DNA of 55,594 nt from Symsagittifera roscoffensis (lineage: Eukaryota > Xenacoelomorpha > Acoela > Convolutidae). The position numbers and the translations under genes are program-made. The stretch lies in NCBI RefSeq assembly GCF_963678635.1, contig NW_026971275.1:1-55594 (forward strand), given 5' to 3'. The notes below the pieces were generated by a model, which saw only the letters and a list, made by a program, of their open reading frames with translations, had not been told where the DNA came from and searched no databases. Below, one piece after another: positions 21,659-32,723 of this stretch (position 1 is its first letter; every line of letters begins with the position of its first letter).

Positions 21659-23360
21659 GTGCGCAGTTTATCTGGAAAATTGCTATCATTATTCACTACC
21701 CCGATAATCTAATTTTGTATGCGTTCCACCTGTTTTTCAACTGCATACCTAGAGTTTTAATTCGGCTGCATTAGAGACCATAAAAAAGTCATTTTGCCTA
21801 CTTTAAGAACTCTGAGAGTCCTTAGTCAGTAACAGGTTAGGCAGGTGCCTTGCCCACTTTGAAAATACTTTATAACATTTTTCACCCACCAAACTCTTTT
21901 TTTCCAGAGCAATTTCACGCTTATTTTCAGTAAAATTTCACGCTTAGGTTTAGTAAGTTAATATTTTTTTATGAAAACATGCAAACTGCAGACAAAGCGG
22001 TTCCACTCTATTGTTTTTTAATCCTATATAAAATTATATCAAATTTCCAAGTGGTCTACATACATTGAGAAAAATTTTATTGAAAGTTGTTAAAAACTTG
22101 AATTTTTCAGAAAATTTATCACTATTTGGTTTTTATGTAGAACGCATCAAAAGTGTTTTATAGAGCCAATATTGATTTCCAGGAAATTTCAACATAAGGA
22201 ACGGCAGTTTTTAACAGTTTTTTTGTTTGGTACTTCTGTGTTAATTTTTGTGTGCACCTGTTAAAAATACTCCAGGGCTAATTTTAAATCAGAACTGGGT
22301 GACAAGAGAGCGCGAAAACTTGCGCATTTAAAAAGTTTTGAAATAATATGAGAGATGTGTGATTGACTTATAAATATTGCTATAATCTTATGTGGTTCTA
22401 TGATTTTATTTAGAGAATCATTATTTAACAATGCTACACAACAGGCAGAATGAAGTATTTTTACAACTGTTTTTTTCACGACGAAATAATTCACTATCAG
22501 AGGGCCGCCGGATGCGTAAAATTATGCGAAAATATTCAGTCAAAAAATTTAGGTGTTCATGTTTGTTTTTTTTCTCTCGTTAAAATAGTTGTCCTTTCAG
22601 TTTACAACATGTTTTCAAATCAAAATACCTCTACTGCTCACTTGCGGGCGTGCTTTTAATAAAGTTTTTACCTCCGATTGAACGCACGCGCAGACTAGTT
22701 TTGTGCATACAACAACTTTCACGTACTGAGTATGAAAACAAGCAGGCTGACTACGTTAATTTTCAATGTTCAATGGTATGGCAATGTTTGTTTTCAACTA
22801 TTAGTTTAGCTGTTTTGCCAATTTTTTAACAGAAAAAGATCCCTTATATCAAAAGTATTACTGCATGTTTAAGCGTGTAATAAAAAACTGGATACACTGT
22901 TTAGCTGTCACACATTTCATTCAAAAGTTCTTCTAAGTCTACCAAAACTAATATTCATGAAGTCCTTGTTTCGTAATTGTCATAAAAAATTCATATAACG
23001 ATGCTTTTTGGAGTTAGTGAAAAAAGTCTTTGCTATTAGTTTGCTGTACGCTGCGGTCAGTGATTCAGATATTTCAGCTTTAAAACTTGAAACTTGTTTT
23101 TAAGTTTTTTTCTGAAGTTTCAGATAGTTTAAGCATGGTTTTGTCTAATGAAAGCATAATTTTGACTCATCATAGCACTGAATAAAACAATTTTTGTCAA
23201 AATTTTTTTTTATTCTCACAGTAAATGTTCAAAAAAAACAAAAATGTGAGGAAACACTCACTTAGGATGCAGAAATCAACGCGAAGCCAAAACCACGAAA
23301 CACAGTAAATTTTAAAAAATGAAAGGTTTCACTGTGAAATATTTCAAGACAATCAGATGG
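21659..23360. other. No supported gene
   Basis: AT-rich DNA without a recognisable product. Frames at 22261-22494 (minus) and 22450-22659 (plus) overlap and show no domain. Near 23212-23260, TCTCACAGTAAAT...GAAACACTCA is a loose direct relative of a segment in the adjacent foldback arm (TCTCACTGTAAAT...GAAACACAGG, near 23585-23630). Confidence 0.5.
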
Positions 23361-24030
23361 ATAGAGTGTGTAATGAGTAAATGGGGAAAAGTGATAGTAT
23401 CCTTTTGAGTTTTTGATAATGAGTAGTACGAAAACTGATATTTGTAAATATTTTGAAAAAGTTTTCAAATTTCTGGTTAAGTTTTTGGGCTCAGATTATC
23501 TATTTGGCAAAAGTCTACTAGTACGTTACTTGTAGAGTAAAAAAAGACACTGTGAAAAGTTTTTGAGTGTAGAAATTTTTTGAATCTCACTGTAAATTTT
23601 TCAAAGCGACAAAAACTTGAAGAAACACAGGACAAATAATCACAAAAATTGTCTTGTATTTTACCGTGAAACGAAACTTACGCATGATTTTGGTTTCACG
23701 GTAAAAACAAAAAGACAACTTTTGTGGTTATTGCAACCAAAGGTTGTGTTTCGTCAAGTTTTTGTCTCTTCGAAAAATTTACTATGGGATTCAAAAAAAT
23801 TTTCACTCTCAGGAGTTTTTCACAGAGTCAATTTTCACTCTGCAAATAATGTACTGTATACTTTCACCAATTCGATAATCCAAGCCCACAAAATTAACTA
23901 AAGTTTTGAGATTTCTATCAAACGTGTTTGCAAAAAAAATCATTTTTCGTACTATTCTTATCATAATAAGAACTCAAAACGATACTAATTCTTTTCACTA
24001 TTTGTTCATTACACACTTTATACTCTACAA
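23361..24030. repeat. Large imperfect foldback (arms >300 bp)
   Basis: The left arm (23361-23676) and right arm (23689-24030) are inverted copies around a ~12-base loop. Next to the loop, TTTTACCGTGAAACGAAA pairs with TTTGGTTTCACGGTAAAA with one mismatch. Outward matches include GACAAAAACTTGA/TCAAGTTTTTGTC, TTTTTTGAATC/GATTCAAAAAA, AGTACGAAAA/TTTTCGTACT and GTGTGTAATGA/TCATTACACAC. Both arms share the order of landmarks throughout with scattered mismatches and small indels. A plus-strand frame at 23617-23901 crosses the loop and is a by-product. This could be a foldback transposon, a MITE dimer or a hairpin-RNA locus. Confidence 0.85.
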
Positions 24031-25038
24031 ATAGAAGCGAGGCAGACTCCGAACCTATGATATAGGGTATGCCTCCCCTAATGTCACCTCAGAAATCTGT
24101 TACTCGGATATTCTTCAATGATCATATTGCTTTAACCTGTATGCTGGGGAGAAGGATTGTTAACCACAGGAAAAATTTCTGTATAAGTAATGTAAATAAC
24201 AAGAATCAAACGTCAGGGAATTTTAGATTTTTATTGTATTCTATTTTTTTTCAAAAACCTTTTCAGCGCTATAATTAACTCTCCTAAACTTACTTTTTAA
24301 CACAAATTAGAAAAATTAGAGATAATAGCAAGTAAATTTACAAGGAAAATTAAAATTAAAATGGTGTTATGAGAGTTGAATACATAACTAGCTATTTATT
24401 TTTAATTTCTCGAGCTGCAAAAAAACTAACTAAATTTTCTTAAAATGGAGAAATATTGGCTAGTTCTTTTTAAAACTAATTTTAGAGGGCAAGCGGTGGC
24501 TATTTCCAATCAATCTGTAACAGCAAGTCAATTTGAGAAAAAAATAGATTTTTTGCACATGCTTCATTCAAGGTTAATTGAGCTCCTACTACTCAGTTTC
24601 TGGAGCCCTATTCTGAAAGTTTTTACTTTTCCCAAAAAAAAAACAAAAAAAATGAGACAAAACACTTAGAAAAATTCATAGAAATTCTTTATAAAAATGG
24701 ATTTGCTCATAGTACGATTTAAGTTTCGCAAACAAAGCTCTGTTCAAAAACTCTTACGTTTAAGTATAGAGTTTGAAATGTTGATTAATCATGCATTTGA
24801 GTATTTTGGTTTTGTAGAAGTTTTTTGGATGTTTCTATATGCAATGCATAAAAATAAAAAAAAATCAGCTGTTTCACCCGTGATTTTACTAATTTCGATA
24901 GTTTTGAAATTTTTTTTAAAAATAGTTGTTGGGTATCCTCAATTAATTATAAAATGGTGTGAGCATATTTCGTGTCAACGTTTTTGGAAGTTTAAGCGAA
25001 AGGGTAATAGCACAGAAGTTTTAACATTGTGACGAACG
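24031..25038. other. No supported gene; two short hydrophobic frames
   Basis: Plus-strand frames at 24445-24669 and 24697-25032 are Leu/Phe/Ile-rich, as expected from T-rich DNA. The second (111 codons) has a possible membrane-like stretch (SPVILLISIVLKFFLKIVV), but no family, no clear splice context, and poly-A and poly-T runs around it. It ends just before the 3' end of the minus-strand TRIM-like gene. Confidence 0.35.
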
Positions 25039-26082
25039 TTACGACAAATTGAGCTCTTGTATTTGAACTTTGATTGCTACTGTTGCTGGTTCACTAACAA
25101 ATCCTCTCGATATTTTCTTAAAGTCATCGTATTTTGCGAAAGCATCAATGTTTTCGCCACACCTTATAGTTCACCCCTCTGTGAACTCGAAGGTGACAAA
25201 ACCCGTTTTGATTTTTTCAGTCGCAGTAGAGTTTAGTAGAATTAATTGAAACTTCATTCTAACTTTCCAATTTTTGTTTGATTTTTCCGCCGGCTCAACA
25301 TTCAAAGCCAGGTAGGTTGCGTTGTACTCATCATTAACTATCCATGCTACTCGAAATTCATATCCTCCCAAAATTAGAGAATTTGAAAACACATCAAGTT
25401 CAAGGTTATCAATTTGAAAAGTTAGCTCAATTGGCTTCAACTTTTCCTGCATTTACTCTAACTGATCCTTGATTTCAATTGAAACTATTATTTCCGACAT
25501 TTCATCACTCAGTGGTTTGTTTCCGTTACTATCCACGAAACTGGTTAGTTCAAGTTTGATCTTTTTGATTTTTTGAACAACCTCTTGTTTTTTCTGAAGT
25601 TCCTTTATTTCGTTTGCTATCTGAAATTCTACCAAATCAACAATTTCAATCTCCGTTAATAACGTTTTAGCGTTTGTAATTTTTCCCTTCAGAATAGCTT
25701 TGTACATCTTTAAATTGTGATCAAAATGATGATTCTCAGCACATAAATCGCAGAGTTGGACGCTGCAATCGGCACACCAAAATTTTCTTCTTAATGCAGA
25801 ATGTTCGCATATATTTCCAGTTTCTGATGTGGTTTTTTCATCTCTTAAAGAGCTGAACACTTCTCGAATTCCATAGAGTGGCCTCAGACTACTAACGCTA
25901 ATTTCGAAAACTTCTTGGCAAATGGCGCATTTTGAAGCTCGGTCCTTTTTGTGCTTGATTGCTTCCAAACATCTTCTCGAAGGGCCACAAAACGAATGTC
26001 CACAAGGAAGTGCGTGGGGATCAACGAAAACTTCACAGCATATTGAACATTCGGGATTCTCTAACGCACCACCAGTTGCCAT
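25039..26082 (-). pseudogene. TRIM-like RING/B-box/coiled-coil/MATH gene, two in-frame stops
   Basis: One intronless frame runs from ATG at 26082 down to TAA at 25039-25041, broken by TAA at 25453-25455 and TGA at 25171-25173. Part 1 (209 codons) has a complete RING: Cys12, Cys15, Cys27, His29, Cys32, Cys38, Cys52, Cys55. A B-box follows: Cys92, His94, Cys103, Cys106, Cys111, Cys114, His119, His122. Then comes a Lys/Glu-rich coiled coil at ~140-200. Part 2 (93 codons, with an ATG straight after the TAA) is MATH-like: LTFQIDNLELD, GGYEFRVAW, WKVRMKFQLILLNS. After the TGA, 43 more codons (CGENIDAFAKYDDF, ATVAIKVQIQE) complete a MATH fold. RING-B-box-CC-MATH is the TRIM37-type layout of E3 ubiquitin ligases. 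Absence of introns suggests a retrocopy or an intronless family member. Part 1 alone could still make a RING protein. Confidence 0.9.
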
Positions 26083-27995
26083 AATTTTAGAATGCAGTAT
26101 AAAATGTTTCTTAGTAACTTTCGTGATTTTTGCTACTTAAAAAAGCAATAGTTTTCAATAGCCAGTTTTCGCCCAACACACGACAGAAAAGCTGTAAAAT
26201 AGCTGAACGTGTTTTAAGCAAAGCAGATAGCAGTAAACCATTTTATTATCAGTTCAGTTATTTTTGCCAACAATGATACTCAGTTCTGGCGACAGTTATT
26301 TGATAAAACTTTATGCATATAAATGGTTCGTAAACACCACCGAATTCTAACTTATTGTAATTGAAGATATTGTTGTTTTAAGCTCAAAAATTAAAAAGGT
26401 ATTTTTGATTAGTTTTTGTTAAGTTATGGGAGTTTAAAGGTAATAACGCGTAAACGGAGATTTAACTCGTCCATCCAAATGAATTATTGAAAGATGCCAT
26501 TTGATACAAATAAATTTTGCTTTATGCAGAATATAACAATTTGTACTTAACATTGCGTGTGGGGGATGATTTAAAAAAAAGATCTCAAAAACGTTCAATT
26601 TTTTTTCTTCATTTTTTGGAAAACTTCGTGGATATTTTGGATGCGAACAATACTTCATAGGGATCAAAACATCTACAACAAACGCGAAAACAGTGCTTCC
26701 CCTTTTTCAATTGTAGAAACAAACAGATGAAAAATTATTGAAATTCCGAATTAGAACCAAGTTAGCACCCTCCCTCTAAAACTGATCTTACTTCAAAAAA
26801 CCATTATTATGATTCAATTGTTTCTTCAAACCAATGACTTATCTCTGGCCTAAGCAATCCTATCAATTGTCAATTGGTAAAATATTACTTTCGTCTTTTG
26901 AAATAACTATCTAAATTTTATTAGGTTTTTCAATGGCATTTTGGCTCGGCTTTGTTTGATGACTCGAATTCGGTTTGCCTAAAGTTTCCATTTTTTCAAA
27001 AAGCTCTCAAAAGTCGCTAAACTTAACAACATAGAAACAATGAAATTTCAAAGGTTAATCAAAAAAATAGTCAAAGTTCCCCTTAAATTGGTATATCGAA
27101 AAGTTTATAAAGGTGCTTGAACTTCCTTTTCTAAGAAAATGTTTTGAATCTCATTGAAACAAAACAAAAAAATAGATAAAAAACATTGAAATTTAATTTC
27201 AACTCTTTGCAGAAGTTGTCTTGTTGGGCTTTATTTTCAATGTTTTCATCAGAGCTCTCATTGCATCCAAAACCATTGTTTTTTCTCCAAAAAAGCCTAA
27301 TAATTTTTTTTCAAGCGCGATTGTAAGTTTGCGTGCTCGTTTTTTTATCCGGGCAAGAGACTATCAACCTGATTAACGGATTTTTCTCGACCGGATTTTT
27401 CTCGAAACTAAAGTTTTTTGAAAATTACTAAAGGTTTTTTGATTAAAATTGAAAACTTTCTTAATACGATATTTTGTTTAGAGAATTTAGAAATATTGTT
27501 TAGAGCTCTAATTAGGTTTTGCTTTTTACCTCTAGCAAAATTTTTAGCATAAAATTGTCCCACAAAACTTTGAGAAAGCGCAAAAAAATCATTAAAACAA
27601 TCAAATCATTACTAGTATTTCGACAAAATTTTGTTTGATACTTTTTTTTTCTCTATCACTTTTGTTCAAGAGTTTCGTATCCTGGAAAACTTTTATTGAA
27701 CATTGCAAGGATTTTGCTTCATTTTTGAGTCTGACTGATCTCAAATTTGAGTACTTGTTTGCAACAAATTGTCTAATAGAAAAATTCCAAACTGCATTGA
27801 CTGCACAAAAATGAGATAGGAATCCAAAAAAAACATCTATTCAGAGACCTGCTCGTCTCACGGACAATATTTAACATTACACGATACGCCAATGCTAGAC
27901 TGATCAGAGCTCTGGATAATAGAACAAATATGTGTTTCGACGGAGAAAAGATATAACGACAGTGAAATACTACAATTTGAAAAATCATACACAAG
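26083..27995. other. No supported gene
   Basis: AT-rich DNA upstream of the TRIM-like gene on its strand. I find no clear promoter. Minus-strand frames at 26434-26667, 27773-28114 and 27858-28070 are Phe/Ser/Leu-rich shadows. Poly-A and poly-T tracts are common. Confidence 0.5.
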
Positions 27996-28250
27996 ATGAG
28001 AGAGAAGACTTTGCAAAAATCTCCCAAACGATGGCTTTTTGACAATGGAGAAAAAGTATATGAGGCACAAAACGGACCGTTTTGCAAAAAAAAACTGAGA
28101 AATTTGTTTTTCATAGCTCCAGTTCTAATTTACACTGACAAGCAGCTCAAATTAACAGCAAAAACAGAAAATAATGCAAACGCAAAACTGTCTGAAACAT
28201 CCAATGCAACATCGTCTGGGGAAATGGCATTTGAAGCTACAGATTTCTGA
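27996..28250 (+). CDS. Short hypothetical frame (84 codons)
   Basis: The peptide is basic at its N-terminus (REKTLQKSPKRWLFDNGEKVYE) and polar at its C-terminus (TAKTENNANAKLSETSNATSSGE). Composition is more protein-like than most chance frames here, but there is no domain, and an overlapping minus-strand frame exists. It lies 0.7 kb upstream of the duplicated block at 28925-29690 on the same strand and may be part of the same relic. Confidence 0.2.
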   Translation: MREKTLQKSPKRWLFDNGEKVYEAQNGPFCKKKLRNLFFIAPVLIYTDKQLKLTAKTENNANAKLSETSNATSSGEMAFEATDF

Positions 28251-28924
28251 CAAGATGTCAAAAATTAAGTGAAGTAAGAAAAAACTCGAAACAGAGGTGA
28301 AATTCAAGGCAGTCACAATGAGCTAAGTACAAAATAAGAACAATTATCAGACGACGTGGATTGATTACCGATACCATTTGTCAAAATATGTTTAAATGAA
28401 CTAGGCAAAAGTTTGGGCGATTAATTTAAGACTTCTAGCAATTGACAACAGATAAGTTTCGCTAATATCTGATTTTTAATTAGTTATTAAGCCAGATAAC
28501 ATCAAGCATTGTTATCTGCAGTACTCTCAAATCGACAAAAAACAAACAAATCTAGGATAACATTTTGAGCAGAATGGTTTTTACCGTTTAAATAATAAGT
28601 CGTATTTTAACCTGAGAGACATGATAATTGCTGGCTAACTTTATAGAGAACAATCGAGGGAAACGTGGAAAAAGTCTCTCTCTCTCTCTCTTCAAATTTA
28701 AAACGGAACAAAAAAACTCCAGCAGCCAAATAGATAATAAACTTGCAATGACAAAAATATTATCAGGAAGATAAACCAGTTCAAAGGTAATGAAAGAAAA
28801 TTTTTTGTAATTTTCTAACCCAAAGAAGCAAAGGCCGGAAAAACAACAATTAAGAAGTAAAAAAGCCTGGAAAAACCAAGGGTGAAGATTAAGACAACCA
28901 AACTGTAATAAATCCGAGAAAACT
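28251..28924. other. No supported gene; TC microsatellite
   Basis: A TC run lies at 28675-28690. The long minus-strand frame 28588-29040 crosses it and is Phe/Leu/Ser-rich, opposite the duplicated block. I do not support it. Confidence 0.5.
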
Positions 28925-29690
28925 CCTACAGAGAAAAAAATTGTGTAAGTTGTACCAGAACAACGAGTGTAAACATCCGTGCGATCAACGAAAGATTGCA
29001 GTTCCACCGCTGATGAGATGGAGCTTACCAAAATATGCAAGAACAGCGAAGCCAGAGCTAAAGCTGAAAAAACAGCTGAAAGTGTTCGAGGAGCTGATTA
29101 GGAGTACAACATCTGGGCCCAAGTCAAGTTTCAGAGCCAGTAACTCTGGTGGCGAAGATTAAGATTGAAGCTTTTTATCAAATTCAGAATGGTGCAAAGA
29201 GACCAAAAAAATCTCGATAACGAAAATGCAAGAAGTTAGGACGTGTCAAGGAAACAGGAGCAAAGAAAAAATTATCAAATCATGAATATACCAGACAAAA
29301 ACAACCCTTCAGGGCTGGAAATAATTACAGTCTTTACCAGAAAAGGAGATTAAACGCCATTGCGATCAAAAGTAGAGTTCGAAGTTAAGATGAAGTCTAC
29401 CAAAAAACGAGATCTGAACAAGCAAGAGCCAAAGCTGCAAAAGCATCTCAAAATGTTTGCGCAGACGACGAGGAGCGCATCGTTCAAAGCCAGATGATGG
29501 ACGCAATATCCACGGTGCCGGAAGTTGTCAATAAAGTTGGTAAGGAAAAACCAGCGACCCAAGCAGCCCAAAACAGAAAACGGGAAACAAGATTGAAAGA
29601 TTTTGAGAAGTGTTGTTACAAGCAAGCGAAATTCTGCCTTGTGACTACTCACCAGTGCAAACTGAACAGTTATCAAAAGGCAGGTTAGTT
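28925..29690 (+). repeat. Tandem duplication of ~380-bp block with coding traces
   Basis: Block 1 (from ~28925) and block 2 (from ~29305) share landmarks in order: TACCAGAA, AAAC..CC.TTGCGATCAA, TACCAAAA, AGCCA[AG]AGCTAAAGCTG-like and [AT]GTTTGCGC/GTGTTCGAGG-type ends. In one shared frame, block 1 reads DEMELTKICKNSEARAKAEK and block 2 reads DEVYQKTRSEQARAKAAKA. In block 2 the frame continues with DDEERIVQSQMMDAISTVPEV and a basic tail (NRKRETRLKDFEK) to a stop at 29686-29688. Block 1 stops after GAD. So a helical, charged peptide was probably encoded and duplicated, then decayed in block 1. No family recognised. Confidence 0.5.
29494..29688 (+). CDS. Charged helical peptide in block 2, unknown
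   Basis: This 64-codon frame (starting at the second of two Met) is the 3' part of the open stretch of block 2; the same frame is open upstream to about 29390. The product is Lys/Glu/Arg-rich and probably helical, with Cys near the end (CCYKQAKFC). A further frame at 29786-29995 (GTENYPVLNHLTMEDDCN) lies 100 bp downstream on the same strand. Function unknown; gene relic possible. Confidence 0.25.
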   Translation: MMDAISTVPEVVNKVGKEKPATQAAQNRKRETRLKDFEKCCYKQAKFCLVTTHQCKLNSYQKAG

Positions 29691-32600
29691 AAGAGATTGC
29701 GCAGTTTTCGTTTAAACTACTGTGGACACCTAGATGAAAAACGCTGAAAAGCTGATAAAAAAAACGCAATCAGGGGTTCGAATCAATGGGCACAGAGAAC
29801 TACCCAGTATTGAACCACTTGACCATGGAAGATGACTGCAACTTTGATCGCTTAACTTGTTCCCAAGTAAAATACTCGGAACCTAAGATGGCGGAAGCAG
29901 AGACCAATTCACTGTTTGAGTTTGAGGCATATTTTGCAATAATGAAACAGTGGACCATGACCAAAATGTTTTCAAAAAGTATCTCTTCATGTTAGAATTC
30001 ATATGCCTATTACTTACATCATCGAGTTGTCAGTCGAAATGAAAAAAAAACACAGATATTGACGTTGTTTAGATTCATTGTTTATTTTAGCTTGATAGGA
30101 GTAAAATCTTAGAAAATTGAGTTAAGTTTTATGAACTGATTGTAACGCTACTTATAGTAACCGCTACCAGAACACAAGAAATGTTAATAACTTTTCTGTT
30201 TTTTAAGCCATGTCGATATAAAGGTATTTTTGGCGGTCTCTGGCGGCCACATCTGCACAAAACTTTTATGAAATTGATTGAAAAATGCCAGACAGCTACA
30301 TGTTACGGTAATAATTTAACAAATTTGATCTTCTGAAAAACTTGAACTTAAAAATCTTGATCGCAACGTAGACTTTAACAGAATACCAAAATTGATCAGA
30401 ACAGAGTAAATCTAGGGGCTTAAAAGCAATAAGTTGAAATGATTCCGTCTGGAAAACAAAGTAAACCAGAAAACCTGACATTTGCTAGATCACAAAGGTT
30501 GTGGCTTGACCGAACCGTAAATACAAACAACAAAATGACAACTAAAGTCAAGGCATTTAGAAAAAAAAGCAAAAAACCTATATGGACGTGTTTTGGCACA
30601 AGAAATCTTTAAATACTATGGGCAAAGTATAGAGAAAAAAGGTGCCCGTTGAGGCTCTTTTTAGAAGACTACCGAAACCAGAGTTTGAATTTAAAAGGGA
30701 CAAATTTAAAGTTTATTCAAATCAAGCAAATAAAAAAAACATCTGATTCGATCGGTGAATTAGAGAACCAGTTTCATCAGCTGAAACGATGCGTATTAAA
30801 CTGAAGATACGGACAGAGAAACTGATGCTCGAGCAAAACTTGCTCGTTAGCTGGCTGTCAAATTCAGCAGAAACGAATTTAAACCTTTTGAAGTAAAAAG
30901 GAAAGAGCATTAGAAGTAGCAAAAATGCAATTGCCCAAAAATTGAAAAGGAAACTCAAACCGAAAAGGCAAAATTCAGGCTTATAATTGAAATACTTCTT
31001 CGGAATATATATAAAAATTATCAGGGTTTTTGGTTCAACATACTAAAAATGGAACAAAGAGAAAAAAGAATAGACCCCACACACAAACACACGCAAGATG
31101 TGTGATGGTACTTCACAATAAATCCGCCAGCCTAATTACAAAAAAGGATGACCCCAATCTTTGTGATGAAATATATTGAGAAGTACCCATGTAATTGTCG
31201 CAGTGAGGGAGTGAGGGTTTGTCTTAATGAGGGAACCTGCTTTATTTAGAGCAACTTTTGGCCAGCATCATACAACAAATCTCAAAAAAATTTTGGGCTA
31301 AATTTATGTATGGTTACTTGCAGCTCATATGTGTCTGCCTAATTTTGCTTATGTGTGAAGAATGAATTTGTTCGGCCAAAATGATCAAAAGGTCGACAAT
31401 TTTTTAAAATCCACTCCTCGGCAAGGTTAAATCCAAAATCAGTGTTGGCTTTATATTACGGAAGGTTTCTCACTGAGACAATAATTATAACAACGGTTTC
31501 ATTTTAAAAGTAAATTGAAGCGCAAAAACTTTTATAAACCTATTAACTCAATTGAAAGTATGAACGATTGAGAAACAAATGGTTGTATTTTTCGACACTT
31601 TGATGGCGGTAACAGCCTGATGAGCGCTGTGATGTTAGGATTTAAAAACTCTTTTCGATTAAATTATTTTCATTTTTCTTGTTCTTGTGTTAAAACAGGT
31701 TCACTCGATTCTCTTTTCTGTAGTGTTAAAACATTTGTAGACTTTTTTTCTTAAGTTAAAACAGATGTTTCTGATACTACATTTTTTCTGAGGCAATAAG
31801 CATTTTCACAGACCTCAATTTAAGTTCGATTAGGATCGCCCAATTTCAGAAATGCTTTTAGCGCTATGAGTGAGTTGAAAATCAAGAATTTCACGCTCCC
31901 TAAATCAGCAATAAGGAATAAAATGGGGTCCGTTTTCTGGACCAGCTTGGATGTGGCGTCGGGGCTTCTAGCGGAACCGGGAGCACTACATCATGAAGCA
32001 CTTGATAGTCATGGTCAAACTGGACAACGAACAGATGCGACATCACGAGAAAATCACCAAAAAAACTCATGAGGCATGAGTAGTATATGTGTGAGGGAGA
32101 GTGGGGAGGGTCCTTGGTGACCCCCATGTTTTAAAATAAGGAAAAGAGCATCCGGTCACCAACCTATGTATTAAAATAGGAAATTTGTTTTCTCAAGTAT
32201 TAAGATAGGAAATATGTTCCTTATGTTTTAAAATATGAAATGGCAAGGTTTCAGTGTGATTGTAAGGGAATGGTAAGAAAAAGAGTTTTTTTCATTTTTT
32301 TTCCGCAAAAAAAAACAGTTCACCTTAGGTAATTGGAGAATATCATTGGTGTGTTACGTGCAGTTTGTAGAATGAAGGTATTATATTTTTTGGTTCATGG
32401 TAAGTCAAGGGTAAGATGGGCAAAGTTTAAATTTTTCATCAAAAACTTCGAAACACGATAATAATTGATTTAATTTGACTTAATATCTATCTTTCTAAGA
32501 TAATCTGACTTCTTAAAACAGCACTATATCTACCTGAAACTATAACTTTTAAATCATTGCGTCGCATTAAATTCTATTGCAGTTTACGCGTTAAATTCTC

Positions 32601-32723
32601 AAGTTCAATGGCTTCGTATGTATCATTAAATAATTCCCTCTCGAGTAAAAGAAACTGAGTCCTTTTTTAAGTTTGTTGAAATGTTCCAACTAAATGGTTG
32701 CAGTTTTCGAATCCACGATTCGT
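29691..32723. other. No supported gene
   Basis: AT-rich DNA. A plus-strand frame at 31866-32072 and minus-strand frames at 30296-30481, 30722-30958 and 31900-32127 have no recognisable domain. Near 32130-32240 a phrase like ATGTNTTAAAATANGGAAA recurs three to four times as loose tandem copies about 40 bp apart. A short CA-rich stretch lies near 31080-31095. Confidence 0.45.

Noticed and set aside
24697-25032. 111-codon hydrophobic plus-strand frame as a membrane protein
   Set aside because: Only one vague hydrophobic stretch, no family, and T-rich DNA yields such frames by chance.
25039-26082. Stop-codon reassignment to explain the TAA and TGA in the TRIM-like gene
   Set aside because: Other frames in the window appear to use TAA, TAG and TGA as ordinary stops, so reassignment is not supported.
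28588-29040. 150-codon minus-strand frame
   Set aside because: It crosses a TC microsatellite and lies opposite the duplicated block; composition is Phe/Ser/Leu as expected for T-rich DNA.
29765-29790. tRNA-like T-loop phrase GGGGTTCGAATC
   Set aside because: The flanking bases do not pair into a T stem and no D or anticodon arm is found upstream.
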